A DNA stretch of 64,000 nucleotides from Mesolinea sp040772305 (GCA_040772305.1 JAXGYK010000002.1:566093-630092); one strand, 5' to 3'. Numbered from the stretch's first letter, positions 17,828 to 26,879 are shown. Notes: generated from the letters alone by a model not told the origin. Made by a program: numbers and translations.

Positions 17828-19002
17828 TGTTAGTGTGTCTGAAAAACTTGTAGACGTAGCATACTATACATACGATGGACAATGGTTGCTAACGTGTACT
17901 CTAGTGAAACATACCTAACATCGTGAATAACTAGTAGAATTATACAAGGAGATCACGATGGACGCAGGATTAAGAGTAGCACATCAGAAACTGAGTGTCT
18001 TGCAGCTGGCAGAGAGTTTGCGCAATGTTAGCGAGGCTTGCCGCCAGCGCGGGGTTTCGCGCACCCAATTCTACGAATACAAGCGCAGGTTTCAGACTCA
18101 CGGGATCGAGGGATTGAAGGATCTCCCTCCCATACCCAAATCCAATCCTCTCACCACACCTCCCGAGCAAGTAGAGCGGATCTTGGAACTTAGCCTGGAA
18201 CACCCCACATGGGGATGCAACAAGCTGTGCGACAGCCTGGCTCTTGAAGGGATCAAAATCAGTTATCCCACCATTCAGAATATCCTCAACAAGCATGAGA
18301 TGGGTACTCGCTATGAGCGGCTACTCAAGCTCGAAGAGCGAAGTCTCGAACACCAGATCGAGTTGAGCCCCCAGCAAGTGGCCTGGATCGAGAAGGCCAA
18401 TCCCTGCTTCCGGGAGCGGCATATCGAGAGCAGCCGGCCGGGGGAAGTGCTTTCCCAAGATACGTTTTATGTCGGTGTGCTCAAGGGCGTGGGGCGGGTC
18501 TACTTGCACGCAGTCGTGGATACTTATGGCAGCTATGCCTTTGGCTTTCTGCACACCACCAAACAGCCAGAAGCAGCAGTAGCAGTTGTCCACAATGACG
18601 TCCTACCTTTTTACAAAGAAAAAGGGCTACCGGTGGATGCGATCTTGACCGATAATGGGCGTGAATTTTGCGGGAAAGACACCCATCCATACGAACTCTA
18701 TCTGGAGCTCAATGACATCGAGCACCGCAAGACCCAGGTGCGCAGACCGCAAACGAATGGGTTTGTTGAGCGCTTCAACCGAACGGTCCTGGACGAATTC
18801 TTCCGCATCGCCTTTCGCACGAAGCTGTACGAATCTGTGGAAGCACTTCAGGTAGATTTAGACGCCTGGTTGGTCCACTACAATACCGAGCGACCACACC
18901 AGGGCTATCGTAATCAGGGTCGGCGTCCTATTGAGACGATTGAGTTGTTTTCAGCTCAGGGTGTTAGGAATGAGTCCTAAGAGTACAGCTAACGCACTAA
19001 CG
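17828..19002 (+). mobile_element. IS481-type insertion sequence, ends tentative
   Basis: An intact IS481-type transposase lies between TGTTAGTG at 17828 and, inverted, CACTAACG ending at 19002. The shared TGTTAGTG/CGTTAGTG tips are short and no convincing target duplication was seen, so the ends are provisional. The 17607-17827 stretch to its left is gene-free AT-rich DNA. Confidence 0.55.
17958..18980 (+). CDS. IS481-family transposase
   Basis: 340 aa, apparently intact, with an AAGGAG ribosome-binding site. N-terminal helix-turn-helix (NVSEACRQRGVSRTQFYEYKRR) and HTH_32-like segment (HPTWGCNKLCDSL), then the DDE core: D in LSQDTFYVGVLKG, D in AILTDNGREF, E in NGFVERFNRTVLDE. Ends with YNTERPHQGYRNQGRRPIET, typical of the family. 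It lies downstream of the ABC transporter genes in the same orientation. Confidence 0.93.
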   Translation: MDAGLRVAHQKLSVLQLAESLRNVSEACRQRGVSRTQFYEYKRRFQTHGIEGLKDLPPIPKSNPLTTPPEQVERILELSLEHPTWGCNKLCDSLALEGIKISYPTIQNILNKHEMGTRYERLLKLEERSLEHQIELSPQQVAWIEKANPCFRERHIESSRPGEVLSQDTFYVGVLKGVGRVYLHAVVDTYGSYAFGFLHTTKQPEAAVAVVHNDVLPFYKEKGLPVDAILTDNGREFCGKDTHPYELYLELNDIEHRKTQVRRPQTNGFVERFNRTVLDEFFRIAFRTKLYESVEALQVDLDAWLVHYNTERPHQGYRNQGRRPIETIELFSAQGVRNES

Positions 19003-19109
19003 AAACCAATTTCCAGACCACATTCTTTCAACAGTCGCGGGAAATATCACAGGTTGTCTTTGTTATTATTCAAAAAAATATCAAATATGGAGACCTATGG
19101 ATTTGTCGT

Positions 19110-20477
19110 CTAAGAAAGCGTCATACACTCAATTAGTTCTCGGATTGAAACCAGAGTTTCCAGCCGCCAAATCATATTAATCACTTCATCCAAGCGCTTT
19201 GCTGGGATTGAGGACCCAACTAAACGTCGGAATTTTTGCTCTAATTCTGAATCACTGGCTGGATGAGATAATCCCCAGCGAGGATCGTTCGTCAGAGTCG
19301 AAAGAGTATTGCCGTCCTTTAGAAAAATGGTTACCTGAGATGGCCGTGACCTTCGCCGCAGATCACCAGAAGCGCCAGGATATTGCCCCAATCGTACCCT
19401 AGATGCTAAATCTTGTAGTTTTGAATCCTTAAGATGGGTAGTGTCGATTTGGTCTGGTCCTACTTCTCCATTCATAATCATCGCTGCCACGAGAATAGGA
19501 AGATTTACTTGAGCAGAAATCCGGTTGTCGCCTGGGCTGTCCTTGCTCAACGCAAGGGCATAATCATAGGTTAAAACCTCAATTTTTTCGATTTGATCGA
19601 CTTCAATACTCGGGTTAGCCAGCATCAGGTCCTCCAGAGCAGTTAATGTCGACTGGGCAGAAAGATTCGTTGCAAAATATTTAAAATGTTCTTCAGTTGT
19701 TCCGGCACTCGGTTCAAATGGTAAGGCCGCGTTAACTTCTTCTGTTGTTATGGCGCGATGCAACCATGTCTGACCTAAGCCTCGGTTTCCTTCTATCAAG
19801 TTCATTGGGCCACCGCAACCAACCGAACTCCATTGTTCTGCCAGCAACCCCAGCATCAAACCCCAACCACCATAAAAATTTTTTACTCCAGCCCCTTGAA
19901 TAAATGCTTCAAAAGGTGCAACCGGTGTTAAGCAGCCAGCCAAACTAAGCGCTGCTGCAGTGCGAACAACATCAGCTCGACTGATCTTGCATGCTGATGC
20001 AGTTGTTGAATATGCCACTGTTTGAGCTGGCCAGTGTAGTTTATGTGCTTCATACTCTGAAGCAAATAACTTAGTAATCGCCCCTCCAGTATCCCTGGCA
20101 GCTACCATCGCTCCAATCACATCCATACCAGACCGGTTATATACTTCCCCTAACACAAAAGCTGGCACAACCGCGCTATCGGATCCACTATATTCCAAAT
20201 GTGAGCCCAGCACACCAAGAATTAGCACAACGGTTGATGCTGGCAATCTTCGTCCATCTGTCCACAAGGTTGCTTGTGGTGAGCCCCCAGTAGACGCAAT
20301 TTTCTCTACTAAATCATTCAACTCCCCGCTTCGCCATGCGCCAACTATACCACCTAGGCAGTCAAAAACCATTCTCTTTAAAATATGAATTTTATTGGCA
20401 GACAATTGAAGAGGATCTACTTGGCTTACATTCTCAGCCAACCTCTCAATAAATGTTCTTGTCTCTGTGAGTGTCAT
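19110..20477 (-). CDS. MmgE/PrpD family protein
   Basis: 455 aa. Family features: an all-helical N-terminal domain (KRMVFDCLGGIVGAW, LILGVLGSHLEYSGSDSA, GMDVIGAMVAARDTGG, HWPAQTVAYSTTASACKI) and a C-terminal alpha/beta domain (IEKIEVLTYDYALALSKD, ISAQVNLPILVAAMI). Characterised members are 2-methylcitrate dehydratases, but the family also includes other dehydratases and isomerases, and no other methylcitrate-cycle gene is present. AT-rich like the ABC transporter genes beside it and transcribed toward them, with the IS481-type element between. Confidence 0.85.
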   Translation of the reverse strand: MTLTETRTFIERLAENVSQVDPLQLSANKIHILKRMVFDCLGGIVGAWRSGELNDLVEKIASTGGSPQATLWTDGRRLPASTVVLILGVLGSHLEYSGSDSAVVPAFVLGEVYNRSGMDVIGAMVAARDTGGAITKLFASEYEAHKLHWPAQTVAYSTTASACKISRADVVRTAAALSLAGCLTPVAPFEAFIQGAGVKNFYGGWGLMLGLLAEQWSSVGCGGPMNLIEGNRGLGQTWLHRAITTEEVNAALPFEPSAGTTEEHFKYFATNLSAQSTLTALEDLMLANPSIEVDQIEKIEVLTYDYALALSKDSPGDNRISAQVNLPILVAAMIMNGEVGPDQIDTTHLKDSKLQDLASRVRLGQYPGASGDLRRRSRPSQVTIFLKDGNTLSTLTNDPRWGLSHPASDSELEQKFRRLVGSSIPAKRLDEVINMIWRLETLVSIRELIECMTLS

Positions 20478-20699
20478 ATATTCCTCTCCAATTTATTTAA
20501 TTATTGAAGTCAGCATATTTACGCATCTGTTGATCATTATAGAAAACATAATCCTGAATGTCTAATAGAATATTCAGGATGAGTAATTAATTTTTTCTAT
20601 TTCATACCTAGGTTCAGGGAATTAGTGCAACGGATGAGGAGATAGAATCATTCGTATGCAATACACAAGATAGAGTGAAGAAAGAAGAAAAACGATTAG

Positions 20700-21161
20700 C
20701 AAGAGACTTGTTCACAATAAGTCCATACGGTCAATTGCGAGGAACTAGGACGTAGTCCCTGCAGCATATCGCGGGAGATAAACCGTAATCAAAGCAGGAG
20801 CGGTTATTGGGCTTTCACGGCAAACCGAAAAGCGAAAACCAATACGAATTCCAGAAGAAAAAACAAAAGACGGCTGATGCAAAACCAAAGGCTTCGCGAC
20901 TATGTGGAAGAAAAAGTGAAACAGGGATGGTCACCCAAAGCTATTGGCGAAAGGTTGACAATCGATTATCCTCATGACATGTCGATGCGCATTTCACACG
21001 AAGCGATTTACCAATACATTTATGTCTTGTATGTCTTGCCGCGTGGTGCGTTGAAACAAACCTTGATTGAAGGGTTGCGTCAGGAACGCAAGTACCGTAG
21101 AGTACAAAAAACAGGGCAATTACCTAGTAATTCAAGAATAATCTGTGTTCTGAAAAGCTAA
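20700..21161 (+). pseudogene. IS30-type transposase remnant
   Basis: One frame reads LGRSPCSISREINRN, the helix-turn-helix of IS30 transposases, then YVEEKVKQGWSPKAIGERL and MRISHEAIYQYIYV. It ends at 21161 before any DDE core, and the 5' part upstream of about 20730 is broken by stops. The left boundary is approximate. The remnant lies between the AT-rich island and mutL. Confidence 0.8.
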
Positions 21162-21176
21162 GCTTCCCCAAGCCGC

Positions 21177-22916
21177 TTATATTGCGCCTCTGCGCCCAAA
21201 CTGTCTCTCCAGCAAAGCAGCACTTAGGTGGATCATCGTCGGTCGCCCATGCGGACAGGTACGCGGATTTGGGCTCGCTTCTAGGTCTGCCAGCAAACTG
21301 CGCTGCTCGGCATCGCTTAATATCTGGCCGCCTTTAACAGCCAAACGTTTGCAAATCCGTGCTGCCAATCGAGCTTGTACAGCATTTTCCAGCGGGCTTT
21401 CATCCTCTTCAAAAGCAGTAACCAAAGCCTCAAGCGCTTCTTTGGGGTTGGCGTTTCCAAAAATAACCGGGATGGAGCGCACCACAAAGCTGTTTGAACC
21501 AAAGTTTTCAACATCAAAACCCAATTCCTGCAAATAGGGAAGCTGCGGTTCCAAGAGCCCGCATTGTTCCTGACTGAGGTCAACCGTAACCGGTTCCACC
21601 AAAATCTGGGAGCTTATTTTTGCAGCCTGCGCCTGTGCCAGCAGTTTATCAAACAATACTCTTTCATGCGCCGCATGCTGTTCAATCAAATACAAACCAT
21701 CAGGACCTTCCGCAATAAGGTAGGTTGCTGCAACTTGTCCAACCAAACGCAATAGCGGCAAACTGCTCAAACCTGGTTGGATTCCTTCCTTAAAGGCTTG
21801 TTTAGGGGCGATGGGCGGTGCAGTTTGTGGGGAACCATCCGAAGTTCCACTCCATTCCAAACGTTTATCCTCGCCTGAAATTGGCATCTGTTTACCCCAT
21901 AATGCAGTGGTATCCAGATTAGGAACTGGCATATAAGCTAATAACGCCCGTCGAATCGTGCGCTGAAGGGAACTGAAAAGCCGATCTGAATCCCTGAAGC
22001 GTACCTCAGCCTTGGATGGGTGCACATTCACGTCTACTTGGGTAGTCGGAATCGTTAGAAATAAAGCCACTACCGGGTAACGGCCTACCATCAACATGGT
22101 GTTATAAGCCCGAATCACTGCCGCGGTAAGTGCGGAATCCTGCACCCAGCGGCCATTTACAAAAAGGGTAATATCCTTACGGTTGGAGCGCGTTAGCTGT
22201 AAGGAAGAAATGTAGCCCCGGATACTAAAATCCTTTTCTTCGTAACGGAGCGGCAGCAGCTCTTTTGCATCTTCATTGCCATAGAGTAATTGCAGGATTT
22301 CACGCTCCTCCCCACTGCCTGTGGTTTGAAAAATGTCGTGCCCATCTTGTTCAAGTTGCCAGCGAATACCGGGATAAGCTAATGCATACCTTGTTACCAG
22401 TCCATTAATCAAACGGGACTCTGTAGTGTCAGCTTTGAGGAATTTAAGACGCGCGGGTAAGTTATAAAAAAGATCTTGCACCCGGATTATTGTTCCATTA
22501 GCGGTACTGCAGGCTTTTGGCTGGGAAAGGTCACCCCCATCAACGGTAATGCAATATCCCTGAACTTCAGATGTCTGTTTTGATTGAATCTGGAGGCGAG
22601 AGACAGAGCCTATTGAAGCTAAGGCCTCTCCTCGAAATCCAAGTGTGCGAATGTCGTTCAGGTCTTCGGACCGTGATATTTTGCTGGTTGCATGTCTGGC
22701 TACTGCAAGAGGTAGATCCGCAGGGCTGATGCCAACGCCATTATCGCTTACAGCGATTAATCGTTTGCCAGCGCCTTCAACCACAAGATTAATGCTGCTT
22801 GCCTGTGCATCAATCGCGTTCTCGATCAATTCTTTAACAACTGAAACCGGCCTTTCAATAACCTCACCAGCAGCAATTTGTGAAGCAAGTGTATCGGATA
22901 AGACTTTGATGGACAT
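21177..22916 (-). CDS. mutL: DNA mismatch repair protein MutL
   Basis: 579 aa from ATG 22916 (MSIKVLSDTLASQIAAGEV); a longer frame enters the IS481-like element's flank and is rejected. GHKL ATPase motifs: ELIENAIDAQ, DNGVGI, TLGFRGEALASIGSV. The C-terminal domain has a form of the endonuclease motif (EQHAAHERVLFD, with conservative D/E swaps against the consensus), RICKRLAVKGG and CPHGRPTMIHLS, so it is probably a nicking-type MutL. mutS is not in the window. Confidence 0.95.
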   Translation of the reverse strand: MSIKVLSDTLASQIAAGEVIERPVSVVKELIENAIDAQASSINLVVEGAGKRLIAVSDNGVGISPADLPLAVARHATSKISRSEDLNDIRTLGFRGEALASIGSVSRLQIQSKQTSEVQGYCITVDGGDLSQPKACSTANGTIIRVQDLFYNLPARLKFLKADTTESRLINGLVTRYALAYPGIRWQLEQDGHDIFQTTGSGEEREILQLLYGNEDAKELLPLRYEEKDFSIRGYISSLQLTRSNRKDITLFVNGRWVQDSALTAAVIRAYNTMLMVGRYPVVALFLTIPTTQVDVNVHPSKAEVRFRDSDRLFSSLQRTIRRALLAYMPVPNLDTTALWGKQMPISGEDKRLEWSGTSDGSPQTAPPIAPKQAFKEGIQPGLSSLPLLRLVGQVAATYLIAEGPDGLYLIEQHAAHERVLFDKLLAQAQAAKISSQILVEPVTVDLSQEQCGLLEPQLPYLQELGFDVENFGSNSFVVRSIPVIFGNANPKEALEALVTAFEEDESPLENAVQARLAARICKRLAVKGGQILSDAEQRSLLADLEASPNPRTCPHGRPTMIHLSAALLERQFGRRGAI

Positions 22917-22922
22917 AGGTTG

Positions 22923-22928
22923 ATTATA
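22923..22928 (-). promoter_or_regulatory. -10 box immediately upstream of mutL
   Basis: Minus-strand TATAAT ends 6 nt before the mutL ATG, so the transcript would be leaderless. Sequence farther upstream than 22945 is the target duplication and the inserted IS, which may have changed the -35 region. Confidence 0.5.
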
Positions 22929-22944
22929 ACGCCCTGTTAAGCTG

Positions 22945-22970
22945 GTACGTCTTTCAAGCGAGCGGATACA
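22945..22970 (+). repeat. Left 26-bp direct repeat flanking the IS481-like element
   Basis: The 26 bases, beginning GTACGTCTTTCAAGCG and ending CGGATACA, are repeated exactly at 24037-24062 directly outside the other end of the element. They are most simply a target-site duplication. Confidence 0.85.
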
Positions 22971-24036
22971 TGTTGGTTTACGATACATCTTGGACAGTGA
23001 AGTAAAAGAATAATGCAGGAAGTGGTATCACTGATATTGTTATTGCGCTGAACAAAAAACAATATGGAGGAACCACAACCTGCAATGGATAAGATAACAC
23101 AGGAGATGAAATACCGGTACTCTTTGGTGAACTACGCTCTCAAATATGGAGTAAGCAAAGCAAGCAGAAGATACAACCGGGCGCGAAGTTATATCTACTA
23201 TTGGCTCAAGCGGTTTGATGGAGCAATAGGCTCTTTAGCGGCCAAATCGCGCAGACCTCATCACCATCCCAATCAACATACCCAGGATGAGATTGCCCTG
23301 ATCATTCGCTGCCGCAGGCGGAATGCGGAGCTGGGATTGTTGGAGTTCTGGTTCAAACTGAGAAAGCAAGGCTACACCCGTCATTACGTCAGTTTATATC
23401 GCGTGGAACGAAGGGAAGGGTTAGAGCGTTCCATAAAACCCAGGAAGAAAGGGCCTTCTCCCAAACCTTATGAGGCGATGCTGTATCCCGGCCAGCGGGT
23501 ACAAATTGACGTCAAACATGTTCCCAGAGAGTGTATCCAGGATAAAACATGGGGAAAGTATTATCAGTACACAGCCATTGATGAATACAGCCGCCTGAGA
23601 TACCTGGCTGCTTATCAGCAGGCGGACACCTTCTCCTCAGCTGATTTCATCAGCAAGGCCGTCCGTTGGTTTTCCTCCCACGGTATTCGTATTGACTGTG
23701 TCCAGACGGACAATGGCCCGGAGTTCACCAGCCACTACAGCAAGAGGGAAGACAACGACAGACCTAACCTCTTCCAGAGATACCTTAGCGAGCATGCCAT
23801 CAAATACAAGCGGATCAAGCCTTATACGCCGCGGCACAACGGCAAGGTGGAAAGGAGCCACAGGGAAGATCAAAAACGTTTTTATGACCGTGCTAAGTTC
23901 TTTTCCTTTGAAGATTTTCAAACACAATTGAGAAGACACAATCAGCGTACGAACAAGATCCCGATGCGACCGCTTAAGTTCCTGTGCCCTTTAGATTATT
24001 TGAAACTCACTGTCCAATATGTTTGACAAACCAACA
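22971..24036 (+). mobile_element. Intact IS481-like insertion sequence between mutL and uvrC
   Basis: 1066 bp, bounded by 30-bp imperfect terminal inverted repeats starting TGTTGGTTT on both sides and sharing TTGGACAGTGA (25 of 30 positions equal), with one intact transposase. It is flanked by exact 26-bp direct repeats, longer than the usual IS481 duplication. It split the divergent mutL/uvrC promoter region without harming either coding sequence. Confidence 0.92.
23064..24026 (+). CDS. IS481-like transposase (DDE)
   Basis: 320 aa (313 if the in-frame ATG 23085 is used). N-terminal helix-turn-helix (LVNYALKYGVSKASRRY, RARSYIYYWLKRFDG), then the rve catalytic core: D in VQIDVKHVP, D in CVQTDNGPEFT, E in GKVERSHREDQKRFY. 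Ends inside the right inverted repeat. No frameshift or early stop, so it may be active. Confidence 0.93.
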   Translation: MEEPQPAMDKITQEMKYRYSLVNYALKYGVSKASRRYNRARSYIYYWLKRFDGAIGSLAAKSRRPHHHPNQHTQDEIALIIRCRRRNAELGLLEFWFKLRKQGYTRHYVSLYRVERREGLERSIKPRKKGPSPKPYEAMLYPGQRVQIDVKHVPRECIQDKTWGKYYQYTAIDEYSRLRYLAAYQQADTFSSADFISKAVRWFSSHGIRIDCVQTDNGPEFTSHYSKREDNDRPNLFQRYLSEHAIKYKRIKPYTPRHNGKVERSHREDQKRFYDRAKFFSFEDFQTQLRRHNQRTNKIPMRPLKFLCPLDYLKLTVQYV

Positions 24037-24062
24037 GTACGTCTTTCAAGCGAGCGGATACA
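24037..24062 (+). repeat. Right 26-bp direct repeat flanking the IS481-like element
   Basis: Exact copy of 22945-22970. Its last bases form the first part of the uvrC -10 box (24059-24064), so duplication kept the uvrC promoter core on the uvrC side. Confidence 0.85.
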
Positions 24063-24064
24063 AT
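24059..24064 (+). promoter_or_regulatory. -10 box immediately upstream of uvrC
   Basis: TACAAT ends 6 nt before ATG 24071, predicting a leaderless uvrC mRNA. No clear -35 box is visible. Confidence 0.45.
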
Positions 24065-24070
24065 AATGTA

Positions 24071-25933
24071 ATGGAATTGCCAGAGAAGTTAAAAGGGATC
24101 CTTGCCAATTTGCCGGATAAACCAGGCTGTTATCTTATGTATGATAAGGCCGGAGAGATTATCTACATCGGTAAAGCCATTAATCTCAAGAACAGGGTAC
24201 GTTCGTATTTCCAACAATCAAACGACCATAGTTATAAGACCCGTCAATTGATTCGCAGGATTGCAGATATTGAAACCATCCTGGCAGGTTCCGAGCTGGA
24301 AGCCTTAATCCTGGAAATGAATCTCATCAAGGAGCATCGGCCTTTCTTCAATGTGCGGCTAAAAGACGATAAACGTTACCCCTATATACGGGTTACCTGG
24401 CAGGATCCCTTTCCACGGCTTTCTGTCACGCGCATGATGATTAATGACGGCTCGCGGTATTTTGGACCCTACACCTCGGTTTGGGCAGTGCATCAAACTT
24501 TGGATGTCCTGCGTAAAATCTTCCCATACCTTACTTGTGCCCGCGAAATCACCGGAAAAGACTCCCGTGCCTGCCTTTTTTATGATCTTAAGCTATGCTC
24601 CGCTCCTTGCATTGGGGCAATTGGCCAATCCGACTATCGCGAAATGATGGATAATCTTTGCGCCTTTCTGGAAGGAAAAACAGATCCTGTCATTCACCGT
24701 TTAAAAGAGAATATGGAGAAAGCCTCAGATGCAATGGAATACGAGCAGGCTGCCACTATTCGGGACCAGCTCAATGCCATTGAACGTGTGGTTGAAAGGC
24801 AAAAGATTATTAGTGACACTCAAAAAGATTCAGACATCATCGCGATGGCCCGGGACAACGGCGAAGCCTGTGTACAAGTATTCTTCGTTCGTAATGGAAA
24901 ATTAATCGGGAGAGAATATTTTATTCTTGAGGGTACGGATGACGAGCAAAATGAAGCGATCCTGGAGGAGTTTGTAAAACAATTTTATGCGCAGGCAGCT
25001 TATGTTCCCAGCCAGGTTTTGCTACCTGAAGAGGTAGAAGAAGCTAAAATCATCAAGGAGTGGCTCAACACAAAACGCAACGGAGAAAAAGTAGAACTCA
25101 CCGTCCCTAAACGAGGAGAAGCCTGGGAATTAGTCCAAATGGCAAGCGAAAATGCCGCTGAGACCTTGCGTTCACTCAAGAGCCGCTGGAAAGCCGACCG
25201 CGAAAAGCAGCACCAGGCGCTTGCCGAACTCCAAAGCTCCCTTAAATTACCGGCTGTTCCATTACGCATTGAATGCTATGATATTTCGAATACACAAGGT
25301 ACTGCTTCGGTGGGTTCCATGGTCGTCTTCGTGCAAGGGGTTCCCAGCAAAAAGGATTACCGTCGCTTTAACATACGCAGTGTCGTTGGACCGGACGACT
25401 TCGCAAGTATGGAGGAAGTGCTGCGGAGACGCTTTAACCATTATCTTACTGCCAAGGAAAAAGAAAAAGAACCTGGCAGCAAGCCGGACACTGGCTTTGG
25501 AAACCTGCCCGATCTGCTGATTGTAGACGGTGGCAAAGGTCAGTTGAGTCGAGCAGTAAATGTATTGGCCGAGTTTGATTTTGCAAAAGAGATAGCAATC
25601 GCAGGCTTAGCCAAGCAAGAGGAAGAGCTCTTTTTACCCGGAAAGTCTGAAAGCATCCGCCTGCCGGAACGATCACAAGCTTTGTACCTTGTGCAGCGAA
25701 TACGTGATGAAGCCCATCGTTTTGCGATTACAGCACATCGTAAGCGGCGTGGTAAAATCGGCTTAAGTTCCCGTTTGGAGAACATCAAAGGCTTGGGGCC
25801 TGTAAAACGCAAAGCACTCCTGAAGAAATTTGGTTCCATAGAAGGCATCCTCAAAGCACAACCACAGGAGATTGCTGAAATTAAAGGGTTTTCCATTGAG
25901 ATGGCACAGGCTATTCAGAGCCAACTGGAGTGA
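24071..25933 (+). CDS. uvrC: Excinuclease ABC subunit C
   Basis: 620 aa from ATG 24071 (MELPEKLKGILANLPDKPG); the longer frame upstream would begin inside the IS. Makes both incisions in nucleotide excision repair with UvrB. N-terminal GIY-YIG nuclease (GCYLMYDKAGEIIYIGKA), Cys-rich part (LTCAREITGKDSRACLFYDLKLCSAPC), UVR/UvrB-binding motif (about 205-240), C-terminal RNase H-like nuclease (IECYDISNTQGT, LLIVDGGKGQLSRA, RDEAHRFAI) and tandem helix-hairpin-helix (IKGLGPVKRKALLKKFGS). Full length. Confidence 0.97.
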   Translation: MELPEKLKGILANLPDKPGCYLMYDKAGEIIYIGKAINLKNRVRSYFQQSNDHSYKTRQLIRRIADIETILAGSELEALILEMNLIKEHRPFFNVRLKDDKRYPYIRVTWQDPFPRLSVTRMMINDGSRYFGPYTSVWAVHQTLDVLRKIFPYLTCAREITGKDSRACLFYDLKLCSAPCIGAIGQSDYREMMDNLCAFLEGKTDPVIHRLKENMEKASDAMEYEQAATIRDQLNAIERVVERQKIISDTQKDSDIIAMARDNGEACVQVFFVRNGKLIGREYFILEGTDDEQNEAILEEFVKQFYAQAAYVPSQVLLPEEVEEAKIIKEWLNTKRNGEKVELTVPKRGEAWELVQMASENAAETLRSLKSRWKADREKQHQALAELQSSLKLPAVPLRIECYDISNTQGTASVGSMVVFVQGVPSKKDYRRFNIRSVVGPDDFASMEEVLRRRFNHYLTAKEKEKEPGSKPDTGFGNLPDLLIVDGGKGQLSRAVNVLAEFDFAKEIAIAGLAKQEEELFLPGKSESIRLPERSQALYLVQRIRDEAHRFAITAHRKRRGKIGLSSRLENIKGLGPVKRKALLKKFGSIEGILKAQPQEIAEIKGFSIEMAQAIQSQLE

Positions 25934-25935
25934 AA

Positions 25936-26037
25936 ATGGCACGCAATAACAACAGACAAGGAGTTTATCGTATCGTGATGGCTGTTTTGGCTGTAATCAT
26001 GATTTTAGCGATGATTCTTTCCGCAGTGAGGTTTTAA
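25936..26037 (+). CDS. 33-aa single-span membrane peptide
   Basis: Short open frame 2 nt after the uvrC stop: a basic N-terminus (MARNNNRQGVYRI) and one hydrophobic helix (VMAVLAVIMILAMILSAV). Its TAA stop shares its last A with the ATG of the SagB-type gene (TAATG), which suggests real translational coupling. Function unknown. Tight packing between two genes on the same strand is the main evidence. Confidence 0.6.
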   Translation: MARNNNRQGVYRIVMAVLAVIMILAMILSAVRF

Positions 26038-26789
26038 TGATTGATCAAAAAATAAAACAAATTCTCGAAGATACTGGACATAAATCGCCCAAAGCAGCTG
26101 AGACGCGCGGCGAACCAACCCCAGAATTCCTTTCTGAAATTTTGGCTGAAGAGCCATTAGTCGCCTTACCCAATCCGCATTCTTTAGATTACTCTGGCAA
26201 GGATCTGCGAAAATCTATAGAGGAACGTCGAACCCTGCGGCGCCTGGATCCTGCTGATCCAATCAGTTTAGACGAACTATCGATTTCACTCTGGCTTACG
26301 CAAGGGGTAATAAAAGTTGACGATAAGCGTCAGGATACCTTGCGTAATGTCCCGGGAGCGGGAAGGCGTCATGCCTTTGAAACCTTTTTGGGCATTCGCA
26401 ATGTTCCTGGTTTAGAACCCGGACTTTATCATTACATCGCGCAGGAACATGCCTTACAAAAAATCATCGCTTCGGACAGCATTGTAGACCAGGTTGCTGA
26501 GGCAGCTTACAAACAAAAGCAAATGCTCAATGCTCCGGTAATTTTCATATGGGTTGCTTATACCGAGAGAATGACCTGGCGCTACTCCTTGCGAGGCCTG
26601 CGCTATCTTTTCCTGGATGCTGGTCATATTTGCCAAAATTTATACCTGGCCGCAGAACTCTACAATGGCGCAGTCTGCGCTATCGGTGCTTACGACGACC
26701 AGGCAATCAACGCATTACTTGAATTGGATGGCAGCAACCGTTTTGTGGCCTATATGGCTAGCCTGGGCAGGAAAACACCCGAAGCTTAA
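26037..26789 (+). CDS. SagB/ThcOx-type nitroreductase-fold oxidoreductase
   Basis: 250 aa. SagB-type flavoprotein pattern: DYSGKDLRKSIEERRTLRRL, LSLWLTQGV-like segment, TLRNVPGAGRRHAFETFL, VPGLEPGLYHYIAQEHAL, FLDAGHICQNLYLAAEL, GAYDDQAINALL. In RiPP pathways such FMN enzymes oxidise azolines to azoles, but many stand-alone members exist. No cyclodehydratase or precursor peptide is nearby, so the substrate is unknown. Coupled to the 33-aa peptide and followed by a strong terminator. Confidence 0.88.
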   Translation: MIDQKIKQILEDTGHKSPKAAETRGEPTPEFLSEILAEEPLVALPNPHSLDYSGKDLRKSIEERRTLRRLDPADPISLDELSISLWLTQGVIKVDDKRQDTLRNVPGAGRRHAFETFLGIRNVPGLEPGLYHYIAQEHALQKIIASDSIVDQVAEAAYKQKQMLNAPVIFIWVAYTERMTWRYSLRGLRYLFLDAGHICQNLYLAAELYNGAVCAIGAYDDQAINALLELDGSNRFVAYMASLGRKTPEA

Positions 26790-26844
26790 AAGAACTGGCT
26801 AGCAAAACCTCTTCGGCAAATAAAAAACTATTTAAGCTTAACAC

Positions 26845-26879
26845 TATACTCCCCTGACTTAGGGGAGTATACATTTTTT
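26845..26879 (+). terminator. Strong intrinsic terminator after the SagB-type gene
   Basis: Perfect 11-bp stem TATACTCCCCT (26845-26855) with AGGGGAGTATA (26861-26871), 5-nt loop, then a run of six T at 26874-26879. It stands between the plus-strand SagB-type gene and the convergent metG. Confidence 0.9.
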
